A stretch of DNA of 63,920 nt from JBBPYC01 sp038200275. GTDB lineage: Bacteria; Pseudomonadota; Gammaproteobacteria; Burkholderiales; Burkholderiaceae_C. Shown in pieces: positions 33,629 through 41,776 of the stretch. How positions within the stretch are numbered: the first letter of the stretch is position 1; each line of letters starts with the position of its first letter. The notes beneath the pieces are model-generated. The model was not told the DNA's origin, searched no databases, and was given only the letters and a program-made list of their open reading frames with translations. The stretch covers positions 1 through 63,920 of the forward strand of contig JBBPYC010000007.1 of assembly GCA_038200275.1 (NCBI GenBank), read 5' to 3'. Both the position numbers and the translations under genes were made by a program.

Positions 33629-35164
33629 TTAACTTGGCAACTCCAGCAACTCCAGCAACTTCAACCGCTGCACCTTGCCCGACGGCCCGCGCGGCAAATC
33701 CTTGACGATGCGCAACACCTTCGGCGTCTTGTAGCGGCCCAGGTGCTTCTCGCAGAACGCGCGAAACTCGGCTTCATCGAACGGCACGCCGTCGCGGAGC
33801 ACGATACAGGCCATGATCTCCTGGCCATAGTGTTTGTCCGGAATGCCAACCGCCGCGGCTTCAAGCACGGCCGGATGCTGCAGCAGCGCTTCGTCGATCT
33901 CGCGTGGCGCGATGTTCTCGCCGCCCTTGATGATCAGTTCCTTGATGCGGCCGGTGATGAAGAAAAAACCGTCCGCGTCACGATGGCCGAGGTCACCGGT
34001 GCGCAACCAGCCGTCGTCCGTGAAGCTCGCCCGTGTGGCTTTTTCATTCTTGTAGTAGCCGCGCATCACGTTCGGGCCGCGGATCGCGATTTCACCGGTG
34101 GTGCCGTCGTCGACCGGGTTCAGCTCTGCGTCGATCACCCTCGCCTCACAGCCTGAGGCCACGCCGACCGCGCCGAGCTTGCGCCTGGCCGCGTTCATCG
34201 GATTGCTGAATGCGGGCGCGGCGGTTTCGGTCAGGCCCATCGTTTCGACGATACCGATGCCAAAGCGCTGCTCGAACGCTCGCAAGTGCTCGGGTGGCAG
34301 CGCGGCCGAGGCGGAGCGGCAGAAGCGCAGCTTAGCGGCAGCCGCCGGTGGTGCGTCGTCGCCTTCGAGCAGGTACGACACCATCGTCGGCACCACGTTG
34401 AGCCAAGTGCAGCGGTGGTCGAGCGCCTGCTGCCAGAACTTCGCAGCCGAAAACCGCAGCGGCATCACAAGACTGCCGCCGTGTGCGAGCGGGGCGAGCA
34501 TCGTTACAGCAAACGCGTTGATGTGATAGAGCGGCAGCACTGCCAGCACGCGGTCATCCGGTGTCAACCCATGTTCGTGGCTGATGGCCTGCGCGTTTGC
34601 CGCCAAGTTCGCCTGGGTCAGCATCACGCCTTTCGGCTGGCCAGTGGTGCCCGACGTGTACATCAGCAGTGCCAATGCGTCGAGCGCAGGCGGGGTTTCG
34701 TCGGGGCCGATAGCGAAGGGAATCTGGTCGGCTTGCGGATCGGTGACGAGCACCGTCACGGTTCGATCGATGCTGCCCAGCAGTTGCCGCACCAGCGCTT
34801 CGCGGTCGGGGCTCACCACCACCACCCGGCAATCAGAATGCTCCAGCACATAGCGCATCTGCTCGGGCTGCGACAGCAGGTTCACCGGGTTCACGCACCA
34901 GCCGCCGTGCATCGCGCCGACCAGCACGCGCATCGTCTGCAGCCCATTGGGCATGACGACGCTGACCACGTCGCCGGGCTTCGAGCCGGCCGCACGCAAC
35001 CAAGCGGATACCTTTCGGCAGTCATTTGCCAAGGCACCAAAGGTCAGCGTCTGTGGTGCATCGACCGCCACCGCATAAGGTGCGTCGGGCTGTGCGGCTG
35101 CTTGCGCTTCGATCAGCCCATGCACCGTGCCCATGTACGTGCCTGTGCTTGCGCCGCCGCTCAT
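33629..35164 (-). CDS. sauT: AMP-forming acyl-CoA ligase, probable sulfoacetate-CoA ligase SauT
   Basis: The 511-residue product is an ANL-family ligase: P-loop YTSGTTGQPKG near residue 180, GLTETAAP, TGDLG...ITGRIKELI and the C-terminal lysine in PSGKVQRLKL. In Cupriavidus SauT activates sulfoacetate to sulfoacetyl-CoA. The evidence here is tight coupling to an acylating aldehyde dehydrogenase: its ATG is one base after the SauS stop. The ATG 35164 is used; an upstream extension would overlap sauS. Related oxalyl-CoA or other short-acid ligases cannot be excluded. Confidence 0.85.
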   Translation of the reverse strand: MSGGASTGTYMGTVHGLIEAQAAAQPDAPYAVAVDAPQTLTFGALANDCRKVSAWLRAAGSKPGDVVSVVMPNGLQTMRVLVGAMHGGWCVNPVNLLSQPEQMRYVLEHSDCRVVVVSPDREALVRQLLGSIDRTVTVLVTDPQADQIPFAIGPDETPPALDALALLMYTSGTTGQPKGVMLTQANLAANAQAISHEHGLTPDDRVLAVLPLYHINAFAVTMLAPLAHGGSLVMPLRFSAAKFWQQALDHRCTWLNVVPTMVSYLLEGDDAPPAAAAKLRFCRSASAALPPEHLRAFEQRFGIGIVETMGLTETAAPAFSNPMNAARRKLGAVGVASGCEARVIDAELNPVDDGTTGEIAIRGPNVMRGYYKNEKATRASFTDDGWLRTGDLGHRDADGFFFITGRIKELIIKGGENIAPREIDEALLQHPAVLEAAAVGIPDKHYGQEIMACIVLRDGVPFDEAEFRAFCEKHLGRYKTPKVLRIVKDLPRGPSGKVQRLKLLELLELPS

Positions 35165-35165
35165 G

Positions 35166-36620
35166 TCATGCCCTGCCGTGGCGTTCGAAGTAGCCCCCGA
35201 AAATGTCGGCCTCGCTCGGCACCTGTTCGGGGATCGGCTTCGATACACGCGTGACATTCATGTAATGCCGAAAATTCATGTTGTCTGAGAAGTTGTTCTT
35301 CCCCCAGGTGCCACAGCCCATCGACAGCGAAAACGGCAACCCGTTGTCGAAGCTGCCGCCGGTCGCGATGCAGTGCGCCTGGTCGACGATCACTCTGGAC
35401 ACCGGCAGGTGCAGGCCGAGTTCCAACGCACGTTCCGGCACGCTGCTGTGAAGACCGACAGAATGGCCAGCGCCTTCATACGCGTAGATCCTTGCAACGA
35501 TTTGTGCGGCCTGATCGAAATCGGCCGCTGCGTAGATTGCCAGCACCGGCGACAGTTTCTCGCCGGAAAACGGATGGTCATGGCCGACGTTGCTTTCCTC
35601 GACCATCAGAATGCGCGGCTGCCTGTCGTGAATCGCCTGCCAGCCACTCTCACCACCTGGGTCCTGCAAAGCCGCAATGCGCGCAATCTCCAGCGCCGAC
35701 TTGCCAATCACCGCTGCCGACAGTTTGCCTTCCGGCCACATCAGGCGTTGGAGCGTGGCCTTCTGCGCTGCCGTCAACAGCACGGCGCCGCGCTGCTCGA
35801 GCGATTCGATCATCGGCTTACGCACCGCATCGACCACGACCAGACTGTTCTCCGAGGAGCAGCTGGTCGCGTTGTCGAACGTCTTGGACCGCACAATGCG
35901 CTCGGCGGCCTGCTGCACATCAGCTGTCTCATCGACAATGCCCGCGACGTTGCCAGCGCCCACGCCGAAAGCGGGCGTGCCGCTGGCATACGCGGCGCGC
36001 ACGTTCGCTTGCGAGCCGGTGGCCACCACCAAGTCGCAAAGCCTCATCAGTTCGGCCGTCGACTGTTTGCTGACCGGCGCGGGCAGCAGCTGCACCAGAT
36101 CGCGCGGCGCGTCGATGCGGTCGAACTGCTCATGAATCATCTCAAGCAGCCGCGCTGCGGTGCTCCAGCCTTTCGGACTCGGCGCGACGATCACCGCGTT
36201 GCGGCACTTGAGCGCGTTGATGATCTTGTTGGCCGGCGTGGCGCCGGGGTTGGTCGACGGCGTGACCGCGCAGACCACGCCGACCGGGCGTGCGATCTCG
36301 ATGAGTCCGCGCTCGGGGTACTCCGCGATCACACCGACCGATTTCGCACCCTTCAGATCGCGCAACAGCCCGAACGTCTTGCGGTGGTTCTTGCGCACCT
36401 TGTCTTCCACATTGCCAACGCCGGTGTCCTGCACGGCCAACTCAGCAAGCTCGCGGTTGCGCGCAGGCTCGATGATGGCCCAGCCAGCGGCAGCCACCAC
36501 GTCGTCGATGCGCTGCTGGTCGTAGCTGTCCGCGATTCGCTGTGCGGAGCGCGCTTTTGCGACCAGCTCAGCAACAGCCGTCTGCGGCTCGGTGGCGGTG
36601 CGGTGTAGGCGATCGTTCAT
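35166..36620 (-). CDS. sauS: CoA-acylating aldehyde dehydrogenase, probable sulfoacetaldehyde dehydrogenase SauS
   Basis: The 484-residue product is of the EutE/AdhE acylating type, with the catalytic cysteine in NATSCSSENS (Cys254) and the nucleotide region PVGVVCAVTPSTNP. In Cupriavidus SauS reduces sulfoacetyl-CoA with NADPH to sulfoacetaldehyde. It is the first gene of a sauS-sauT pair on the minus strand. The C-terminal part contains MGCGTWGKNNFSDNMNFRHYMN, typical of this group. Context (ligase downstream, xsc in the window) favours SauS over propionaldehyde-type enzymes. Confidence 0.85.
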   Translation of the reverse strand: MNDRLHRTATEPQTAVAELVAKARSAQRIADSYDQQRIDDVVAAAGWAIIEPARNRELAELAVQDTGVGNVEDKVRKNHRKTFGLLRDLKGAKSVGVIAEYPERGLIEIARPVGVVCAVTPSTNPGATPANKIINALKCRNAVIVAPSPKGWSTAARLLEMIHEQFDRIDAPRDLVQLLPAPVSKQSTAELMRLCDLVVATGSQANVRAAYASGTPAFGVGAGNVAGIVDETADVQQAAERIVRSKTFDNATSCSSENSLVVVDAVRKPMIESLEQRGAVLLTAAQKATLQRLMWPEGKLSAAVIGKSALEIARIAALQDPGGESGWQAIHDRQPRILMVEESNVGHDHPFSGEKLSPVLAIYAAADFDQAAQIVARIYAYEGAGHSVGLHSSVPERALELGLHLPVSRVIVDQAHCIATGGSFDNGLPFSLSMGCGTWGKNNFSDNMNFRHYMNVTRVSKPIPEQVPSEADIFGGYFERHGRA

Positions 36621-36659
36621 GACTGAGGAACTCCACGTAATTGGTTCGCGCGCGTTGAT

Positions 36660-36678
36660 TGCTATTTACTTCATAGCA
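36660..36678. repeat. short TGCTAT-N7-ATAGCA inverted repeat upstream of sauS
   Basis: TGCTAT and ATAGCA flank seven bases (TTACTTC). AT-rich hairpins of this look are scattered through Comamonadaceae intergenic DNA as I recall it. It is about 40 bp upstream of the sauS ATG and lies in the leader of the transcript. Confidence 0.4.
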
Positions 36679-36711
36679 TCAGACGCTTGATTTACCTGCG
36701 TATAAGACCGA

Positions 36712-36727
36712 TTCGACTCGAAACAAA
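36712..36727 (-). promoter_or_regulatory. candidate sauS promoter with TTCGA-N-TCGAA palindrome
   Basis: On the minus strand TTGTTT (36727-36722) and TATACG (about 36705-36700) are 16 bases apart. The spacer begins with an 11-bp palindrome TTCGAGTCGAA (36722-36712). The stretch TTTCGAG followed by AATCGG also occurs in the operator arm downstream of the xsc promoter. Confidence 0.4.
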
Positions 36728-36754
36728 TTGGCGCTGATTGCACTACGTGGATGC

Positions 36755-36786
36755 GGTCAGCCGCATGCATTGAGGCGTAGCTGACC
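36755..36786 (-). terminator. hairpin downstream of the Bug-protein gene
   Basis: GGTCAGC and GCTGACC form a 7-bp stem, extended by CGC/GCG after a small bulge. It begins 10 bp after the stop codon of the Bug gene on the minus strand. There is no uridine tract, so it may be a weak or Rho-assisted terminator or an mRNA end-protecting hairpin. Confidence 0.45.
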
Positions 36787-36796
36787 ACAAGCACGG

Positions 36797-37780
36797 TCAC
36801 TCGACCTTGATGCCCGCTTCCTTCGCAAGCCTGCTCCACTTGCTCAATTCAGCAGTCACGACTTTACCGAGTTCGGCTGGACTGCCGCCGACGGCTTCAG
36901 CACCTTGCGCCAGCAACTTGGCGCGAATCTCTGGCTCCTTGAGTACCGTGTTGAGCGCCTGATTCAATTTGTCGATCATTGGCTTCGGCGTTTTCGCCGG
37001 CACGAACATCGCATACCAGGAGTCGACCTCGAAGTCCTGCACGCCGGACTCCTGCACGGTCGGCACGTCCGGAAATGCCGCGCTGCGCTTGACGGTTGAT
37101 ACCGCAATGGCTTTGACCTTGCCGGCTTTGACGAACTGCGCAGCGGCGGGAATCGAAACCCACAGCATCGACACCTGACCCCCCAGCACATCGTTCATCG
37201 CCGGGCCGCCGCCGCGATACGGCACGTGCGTGATCTTGGTACCAGTGCGCAGGTTAAACAGTTCGCCTGCGAGGTGGCTCGGGGAGCCGTTGCCGACGGA
37301 TGCGAACTGCAACTCGCCGGGTTTCTCTTTTGCCAGCTTGGTGAGCTCCGACACCGTGCTGGCCGGAAAGCTTGGCAGCGCAACCAGGATCTGCGGCAGG
37401 GAAGCGACCATGCCGACCGGTGCGAAGTCTTTTGCGGTATCGAACGGCAGCTTCGGAAAAATCGCCGGGTTGATCGTGTGCGAACTCAAGGTGAACAGCA
37501 CCGAATAACCGTCCGGCGAAGACTTCGCGACGATGTCGGTGCCGACCGAACCACCCGCCCCGCCGCGGTTGTCAATCAGCAGCGACTGGCCGAGTGCCTG
37601 CTGCATGCTCACCTGCATGATGCGCGCGATCACGTCGGTGCCGCCGCCGGGCGGGTACGGCACCACCACGCGGATCGGCTTGTCCGGGTACGCATTCGAT
37701 TGCGCGATGGCCGGGGATATCGCGGCGACCAGAGCGGTGAGCACGATGGTGCGGCGAAGCAGGCGGGGGCGTATGTTCAT
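36797..37780 (-). CDS. Bug/TTT-family periplasmic solute-binding protein
   Basis: The 327-residue product has a signal peptide (about residues 1-27, ending AIA-QS) and the tripartite tricarboxylate carrier binding fold (YPDKPIRVVVPYPPGGGTDVIAR, IDNRGGAGG, THVPYRGGGPAM). It is periplasmic. No TctA/TctB permease genes are in the window, so it is an orphan of the kind abundant in Burkholderiales. It is upstream of sauS-sauT on the same strand, 176 bp apart with a hairpin between, so a sensing or capture role for sulfoacetate is possible but not shown. The start at 37780 begins the signal peptide. Confidence 0.9.
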   Translation of the reverse strand: MNIRPRLLRRTIVLTALVAAISPAIAQSNAYPDKPIRVVVPYPPGGGTDVIARIMQVSMQQALGQSLLIDNRGGAGGSVGTDIVAKSSPDGYSVLFTLSSHTINPAIFPKLPFDTAKDFAPVGMVASLPQILVALPSFPASTVSELTKLAKEKPGELQFASVGNGSPSHLAGELFNLRTGTKITHVPYRGGGPAMNDVLGGQVSMLWVSIPAAAQFVKAGKVKAIAVSTVKRSAAFPDVPTVQESGVQDFEVDSWYAMFVPAKTPKPMIDKLNQALNTVLKEPEIRAKLLAQGAEAVGGSPAELGKVVTAELSKWSRLAKEAGIKVE

Positions 37781-38094
37781 GGTGGAAACCTGTCTCGGTT
37801 GATTTATAGGCGTCTCAGCGACAGACCAGGGCCAAGCCACGGCGCGTTCAGCAAAGGGCGGTGCATGAAGCACAGTTGATCGCATGGCACGCTGGGCCAA
37901 GCTCAGATTCGGCGTGAATCGTCGGCCAGCTTACCAACTTCCCACTTGCTCACATCGGCCATTCGAGAACCCGCTGCACCGCACATCTTGGACGCACTGC
38001 GTGCGGCGCCGATCACACGGCTTCCAGTGATACCGCCCGCGCTGTGGACACTGGCTCATGCTGAGCGACATCCGGGCATCGGCTCAGCACCGCT
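37781..38094. other. intergenic stretch with no recognisable gene
   Basis: These 314 bp lie between the Bug gene and the TauE-type exporter, both on the minus strand. Short frames exist but none has a ribosome site or familiar product. It should hold the Bug promoter near 37790-37850; I could not pick convincing boxes. Confidence 0.5.
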
Positions 38095-38880
38095 TCACCG
38101 AAGCAAGTCGAACAACGCTCGTCCGACGCCCAATGCCGACATCACGATCAGCAGGTGCAGCACGAAGCGTCGAAACCGCAGCGGATCGGCGTCGGCGAAC
38201 GCGCGTTTGCCGAACCAGATGCCCAGAACCATCACCGGCGCGAACATCGCAGCCTCGATGACCGTTTGCGTGCCAAGCAGGCCTTTGCCCACCTCGGTAC
38301 CACCGGTGACGAGCGCCGCGCACAGCAGCGTATAAGGACCGGCGAACAGCAAGTACACGATCATCGTTGCGCGCAGCCGGGTGGCCGGCAACCGCGCGGC
38401 CGTCATCAGCAACGCCGCTGCGACGCCGCCACTGGCCGCAGCGCCCTGGATCAAACCCGACGCCATGCCGGTGGTGGCGCGCATGGCCACTCCTGGCGCC
38501 ACCGTATGGCCTTCGAACAGCCGCAGCAACGTCGCCGTTGTGAACAGCACCGTCCCGACCATAAGCCGCAGCTGCGTCTCGGGCAGCCAGGCGAGCAGCA
38601 AGATGCCCACCGGAATGCAAAGTGCGTTGAAAGCAACCAGCCCGCCGAGCCAGCGCCGATCGGCGTCGCCGGTGGCACTGCGGATCAGCGTAAGGCTGGC
38701 CAGCACCTCTAGAACGATCGCGATCGGCACCACTTCTGCCGGCGACCGAAAGACGGAAAAACCTGCGACGGTGAGTGCGGAAAAGCCGAAGCCCGCAAAG
38801 CCGCGGACGACGCCCGCGCCGAGCACGACCAGCAGTCCAGCCGCGGTAGTCGCGCTGAGCAATCCCCCCAAGAAATCCAT
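38095..38880 (-). CDS. TauE/SafE-family membrane protein, probable sulfite exporter
   Basis: The 261-residue product has about eight hydrophobic segments and the TauE/SafE repeats (GFAGFGFSALTVAGFSVFRSP, SGLIQGAAASGGVAAALLM). TauE proteins next to xsc are proposed to export sulfite made by sulfoacetaldehyde cleavage. The position between sau genes and the cobT-like gene in the sulfonate cluster supports this. A generic anion-permease role is the alternative. The minus-strand start is the ATG at 38880. Confidence 0.85.
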   Translation of the reverse strand: MDFLGGLLSATTAAGLLVVLGAGVVRGFAGFGFSALTVAGFSVFRSPAEVVPIAIVLEVLASLTLIRSATGDADRRWLGGLVAFNALCIPVGILLLAWLPETQLRLMVGTVLFTTATLLRLFEGHTVAPGVAMRATTGMASGLIQGAAASGGVAAALLMTAARLPATRLRATMIVYLLFAGPYTLLCAALVTGGTEVGKGLLGTQTVIEAAMFAPVMVLGIWFGKRAFADADPLRFRRFVLHLLIVMSALGVGRALFDLLR

Positions 38881-38940
38881 ATCAATCGCACCTACGCGGA
38901 TACTGGCACCGCACGAGTTTCACAGTTGCTGCGACCCCAT

Positions 38941-39041
38941 CCAGCAGGGGCTGCGGACGGACTTGGTCCGGCCGCAGACGCTGCCCCTGGTGAGACGGTA
39001 GGCGAAGTCGAAGCGACCGCTGGGCGAAGCATGGGGATGGA
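38941..39041 (-). repeat. dispersed intergenic repeat, copy B
   Basis: On the minus strand it begins CTCCATCCCCATGCTTCGC, has ACCAGGGGCAGCGTCTGCGG in the centre and ends CCCCTGCTGG. It is the most diverged copy. It lies between the cobT-like gene and the TauE-type exporter. Confidence 0.6.
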
Positions 39042-39044
39042 GCT

Positions 39045-40781
39045 TCACCGCCTGTGCCGCCCACCGATCAGCGCGACCAGATCGCGAAACAACGCGTTGT
39101 CCAGACCCTGGCTGAGATCAATCGCCAGACAACGGTTGTAGTACGGGCTCAGGTCGAGCCCCACGCCGACGCCCACGATCTCGACCGTGCGCTGTTGTTC
39201 AAGGTCTGCCACCACTTGCTTCAGATGGTTGTCAAGATAGAACGCGTCGTTGGCGAGTTCGGTCGCGCTGTCCATCGGCGAGCCGTCGGATATCACGATC
39301 AGGATGCGCCGCGCCTCATCACGCGCGAGCAGCCGCTGCGCCGCCCACTGCACCGCTTCGCCGTCTACGCCTTCGCGGAAGAGGTCAGCTTTGAACAGCG
39401 CCGCAATGTCGGGTCGAGCCCGCCGCCACGGTGTGTCGGCATTCTTGAAGATCAGATGGGCGGTCTCGTTGAGTCGGCCTGGATGCTTTGGCCGACCGGC
39501 GCGCTTCCAGTCGCGCACGGTGCGCCCGCCGTTCCAGGCGCCGGTGGTGTAGCCGAGGATTTCGTTTGGCACCCCAGCCTGCTCGAGCGACCGCGAAAGA
39601 ACATCGACGATCACCGCCACGGCTTCGATATGCTGCTTCATCGAACCCGAGCAATCGATCAACACACCGACCACGCAGTCGGCCTGCAGCTCATGCCGTT
39701 CACTTCTGAACAACCGTGTCTCGGTCGGTGAGGTGATCAATTGCGCGAGCCGTGCGCCGTCGATGCGCCCTTCTTCCTGCGCGCTATCGAAGCCTTCTTG
39801 CACAGGCTGCGCGAGCAGGCCCCTTAGTTCGCGCGTGAGACGGGTGCGGTTGATGCCCTGCGCAGCAATCTTTGCGTCGAGCCGCTCCCGATACTCGCGC
39901 AGCAGCTCCACACGGACCAAGCTGCCCGCCGCATGTTCGCGGTCATAAGCCGTCGTGAAGATGCGATAGCCCCCCGCGGCGTCGTCTAGCGTGCGGCTTG
40001 TGCCGGTCTCCGGTGTGGCGATGGCGTCCTCGACATCGGCGTCAAAGTCCATCAGCAGGGAGAATCCGGGTCCGTCGTCGTCGCGGCCACTTGCATCTTC
40101 GTCGTCGCCGCGCTCGTCGTCGCGGCTCGCGACCAGTTCTGCCACAGTGTGGGCAATTGCCAGCGCATGGACGGCAAACGCTTCCTGATCATGCAGGTGT
40201 TGCCGCATGCCGGCCAGATCGAGCGCGATGCGTCGGGTCAGCATGCCGCGCGTGGTCTCGATCAGATCGCGCGCTTCTTCGAGCACCGGGTCGCCTGTCA
40301 GGCGTGCCCGGCACATCAGCGCCATCGTGAACAGCAGCATGCCGCGTGCGCTCTCGGTCAGGCCGGAGGCGATGAAGGCCATCGACCATTGATCGAAGCG
40401 GTGCAGCAGGTTGCGGCGTAGCCCGCGCATTGCATCAGGCGCCAGCGCTTCGACGCGAAATTGCTCGAGCAGCTCAAACAGTGTGCGCTCGATTGGGTCG
40501 GCCGGGCAAAGCCGCTGGTGCAGTTTTGCATCGGCCAGCGCAAGCCGTAGCGCCACGCCGTCCGCTGCCCCGCGAAACGACACGAAGTCGTCATGCTCGA
40601 GTGACGGGTGCAGATGCGGCGCCGGCTGCGGCAACACGCGCAGGCCGCGATGCAAGCGGCGGCTGCGAAAGTGCAGATCGGACTCACCGGCCAGCGCGCG
40701 GATGGCCGCCGCACAAAGTTCTTCGACCTGCTGCTGGTGCTTGGCCGCCTGCGGCGCGCTGACCGGGGCGGCCGACGACAT
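39045..40781 (-). CDS. CobT-like VWA-domain protein (cobaltochelatase subunit homologue)
   Basis: The 578-residue product matches the CobT family: an N-terminal helical region (about 1-200), an acidic linker with a D/E-rich run near 220-240, and a C-terminal von Willebrand A domain. The MIDAS motif is DCSGSM with D376, followed by the SDGSPMDSATE motif. In B12 synthesis CobT works with AAA+ CobS and chelatase CobN to insert cobalt; no CobN or other cobalamin gene is in this window. Its ATG shares a base with the cobS-like stop (TGATG). It is the third gene of an iclR-cobS-cobT operon that faces xsc, so a role tied to sulfonate use is inferred. Confidence 0.88.
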   Translation of the reverse strand: MSSAAPVSAPQAAKHQQQVEELCAAAIRALAGESDLHFRSRRLHRGLRVLPQPAPHLHPSLEHDDFVSFRGAADGVALRLALADAKLHQRLCPADPIERTLFELLEQFRVEALAPDAMRGLRRNLLHRFDQWSMAFIASGLTESARGMLLFTMALMCRARLTGDPVLEEARDLIETTRGMLTRRIALDLAGMRQHLHDQEAFAVHALAIAHTVAELVASRDDERGDDEDASGRDDDGPGFSLLMDFDADVEDAIATPETGTSRTLDDAAGGYRIFTTAYDREHAAGSLVRVELLREYRERLDAKIAAQGINRTRLTRELRGLLAQPVQEGFDSAQEEGRIDGARLAQLITSPTETRLFRSERHELQADCVVGVLIDCSGSMKQHIEAVAVIVDVLSRSLEQAGVPNEILGYTTGAWNGGRTVRDWKRAGRPKHPGRLNETAHLIFKNADTPWRRARPDIAALFKADLFREGVDGEAVQWAAQRLLARDEARRILIVISDGSPMDSATELANDAFYLDNHLKQVVADLEQQRTVEIVGVGVGLDLSPYYNRCLAIDLSQGLDNALFRDLVALIGGRHRR

Positions 40782-41776
40782 CAGGCCCTACCCTGGGCGT
40801 TCGGGTCGTTGTGCTGGTACGACTCGGCAAGTTCTGCATCGAAGCAGCGCTGGTAGTACTCGGCCACGAGGGGCCGCTCGGCCTCATCGCACTTGTTCAA
40901 AAAAGACAGGCGGAACGCCACTTCCGGATCACGAAAAATCTCGCAGTTCTCAGCCCAGGTGATGACCGTGCGCGGCGACATCAAGGTCGACAAGTCACCG
41001 GCGGCGAAACCCTTGCGCGTGAGGTTGGCCACGGCCACCATCTGTTCGATGTGAGCGCGGCCGCGCTCGTTGTTTTTGCCTGGCACGCGCGCCAGCACGA
41101 TCGCGATTTCTTCCTCTGACGGCAGATAGTTGAGGGACGCGACGATGTTCCAGCGGTCGATCTGTGCGTGATTCAGGCGCTGCACGCCGTGGTACAGCCC
41201 GTTCAAGTTGCCAAGGCCCACCGTATTGGCGGTGGCAAACAGCCGGAAAAACGGATGCGGCGTGATGACCCGGCTTTGGTCCATCAAGGTGAACTTGCCG
41301 TCCCGCTCCAGGATGCGCTGGATCACGAACATCACGTCGGGCCGGCCCGCGTCGTACTCATCGAATATCAATGCCACGGGCCGCTGCAGCGCCCAGGGCA
41401 CGATGCCTTCTTGAAACTCGGTGACCTGCTTGCCATCTTTCAGCACCACCGCATCCCGGCCAACCAGGTCCATCCGGTTGATGTGGCCGTCCAGATTCAC
41501 GCGCACGCACGGCCAGTTCAGCCGCGCGGCCACTTGTTCGATGTGCGTGGATTTGCCGGTGCCGTGCAGGCCCTGCACCATCACGCGCCGGTCGCGTACG
41601 AAGCCGGCCAGGATCGCGAGCGTGACGTCCGGGTTGAAGCGGTACACCGGATCGATGTAGGGCACGTGTTCATCGCGTCCGCTGAACGCGGGGACTTTCA
41701 TGTTCGAGTCGATGCCGAACAAGTCGTGTACCGACACCATACGGTCCGGCTTCGATTGGCTCAGGTCGGTGGTCAT
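40781..41776 (-). CDS. CobS-like AAA+ ATPase (MoxR-type cobaltochelatase subunit homologue)
   Basis: The 331-residue product has the CobS N-terminal segment, Walker A GLHGTGKST (residues 69-77), Walker B LIFDEYDAGRPDV, and a sensor-like RLFATANTVGLGNLNGLYHG. It strongly resembles CobS of the aerobic cobalt chelatase, a hexameric ring ATPase that works with a VWA partner. Here the partner is the next gene. The ATG directly abuts the iclR stop (TGAATG), so regulator and ATPase are made from one transcript. Related AAA/VWA pairs (NorQD, CbbQO) activate or load metal into enzymes. Confidence 0.92.
   Translation of the reverse strand: MTTDLSQSKPDRMVSVHDLFGIDSNMKVPAFSGRDEHVPYIDPVYRFNPDVTLAILAGFVRDRRVMVQGLHGTGKSTHIEQVAARLNWPCVRVNLDGHINRMDLVGRDAVVLKDGKQVTEFQEGIVPWALQRPVALIFDEYDAGRPDVMFVIQRILERDGKFTLMDQSRVITPHPFFRLFATANTVGLGNLNGLYHGVQRLNHAQIDRWNIVASLNYLPSEEEIAIVLARVPGKNNERGRAHIEQMVAVANLTRKGFAAGDLSTLMSPRTVITWAENCEIFRDPEVAFRLSFLNKCDEAERPLVAEYYQRCFDAELAESYQHNDPNAQGRA

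Noticed and set aside
39045..41776. Calling cobS/cobT part of a cobalamin synthesis operon
   Set aside because: No cobN or other B12 gene is present nearby; context is an IclR regulator and sulfonate genes.
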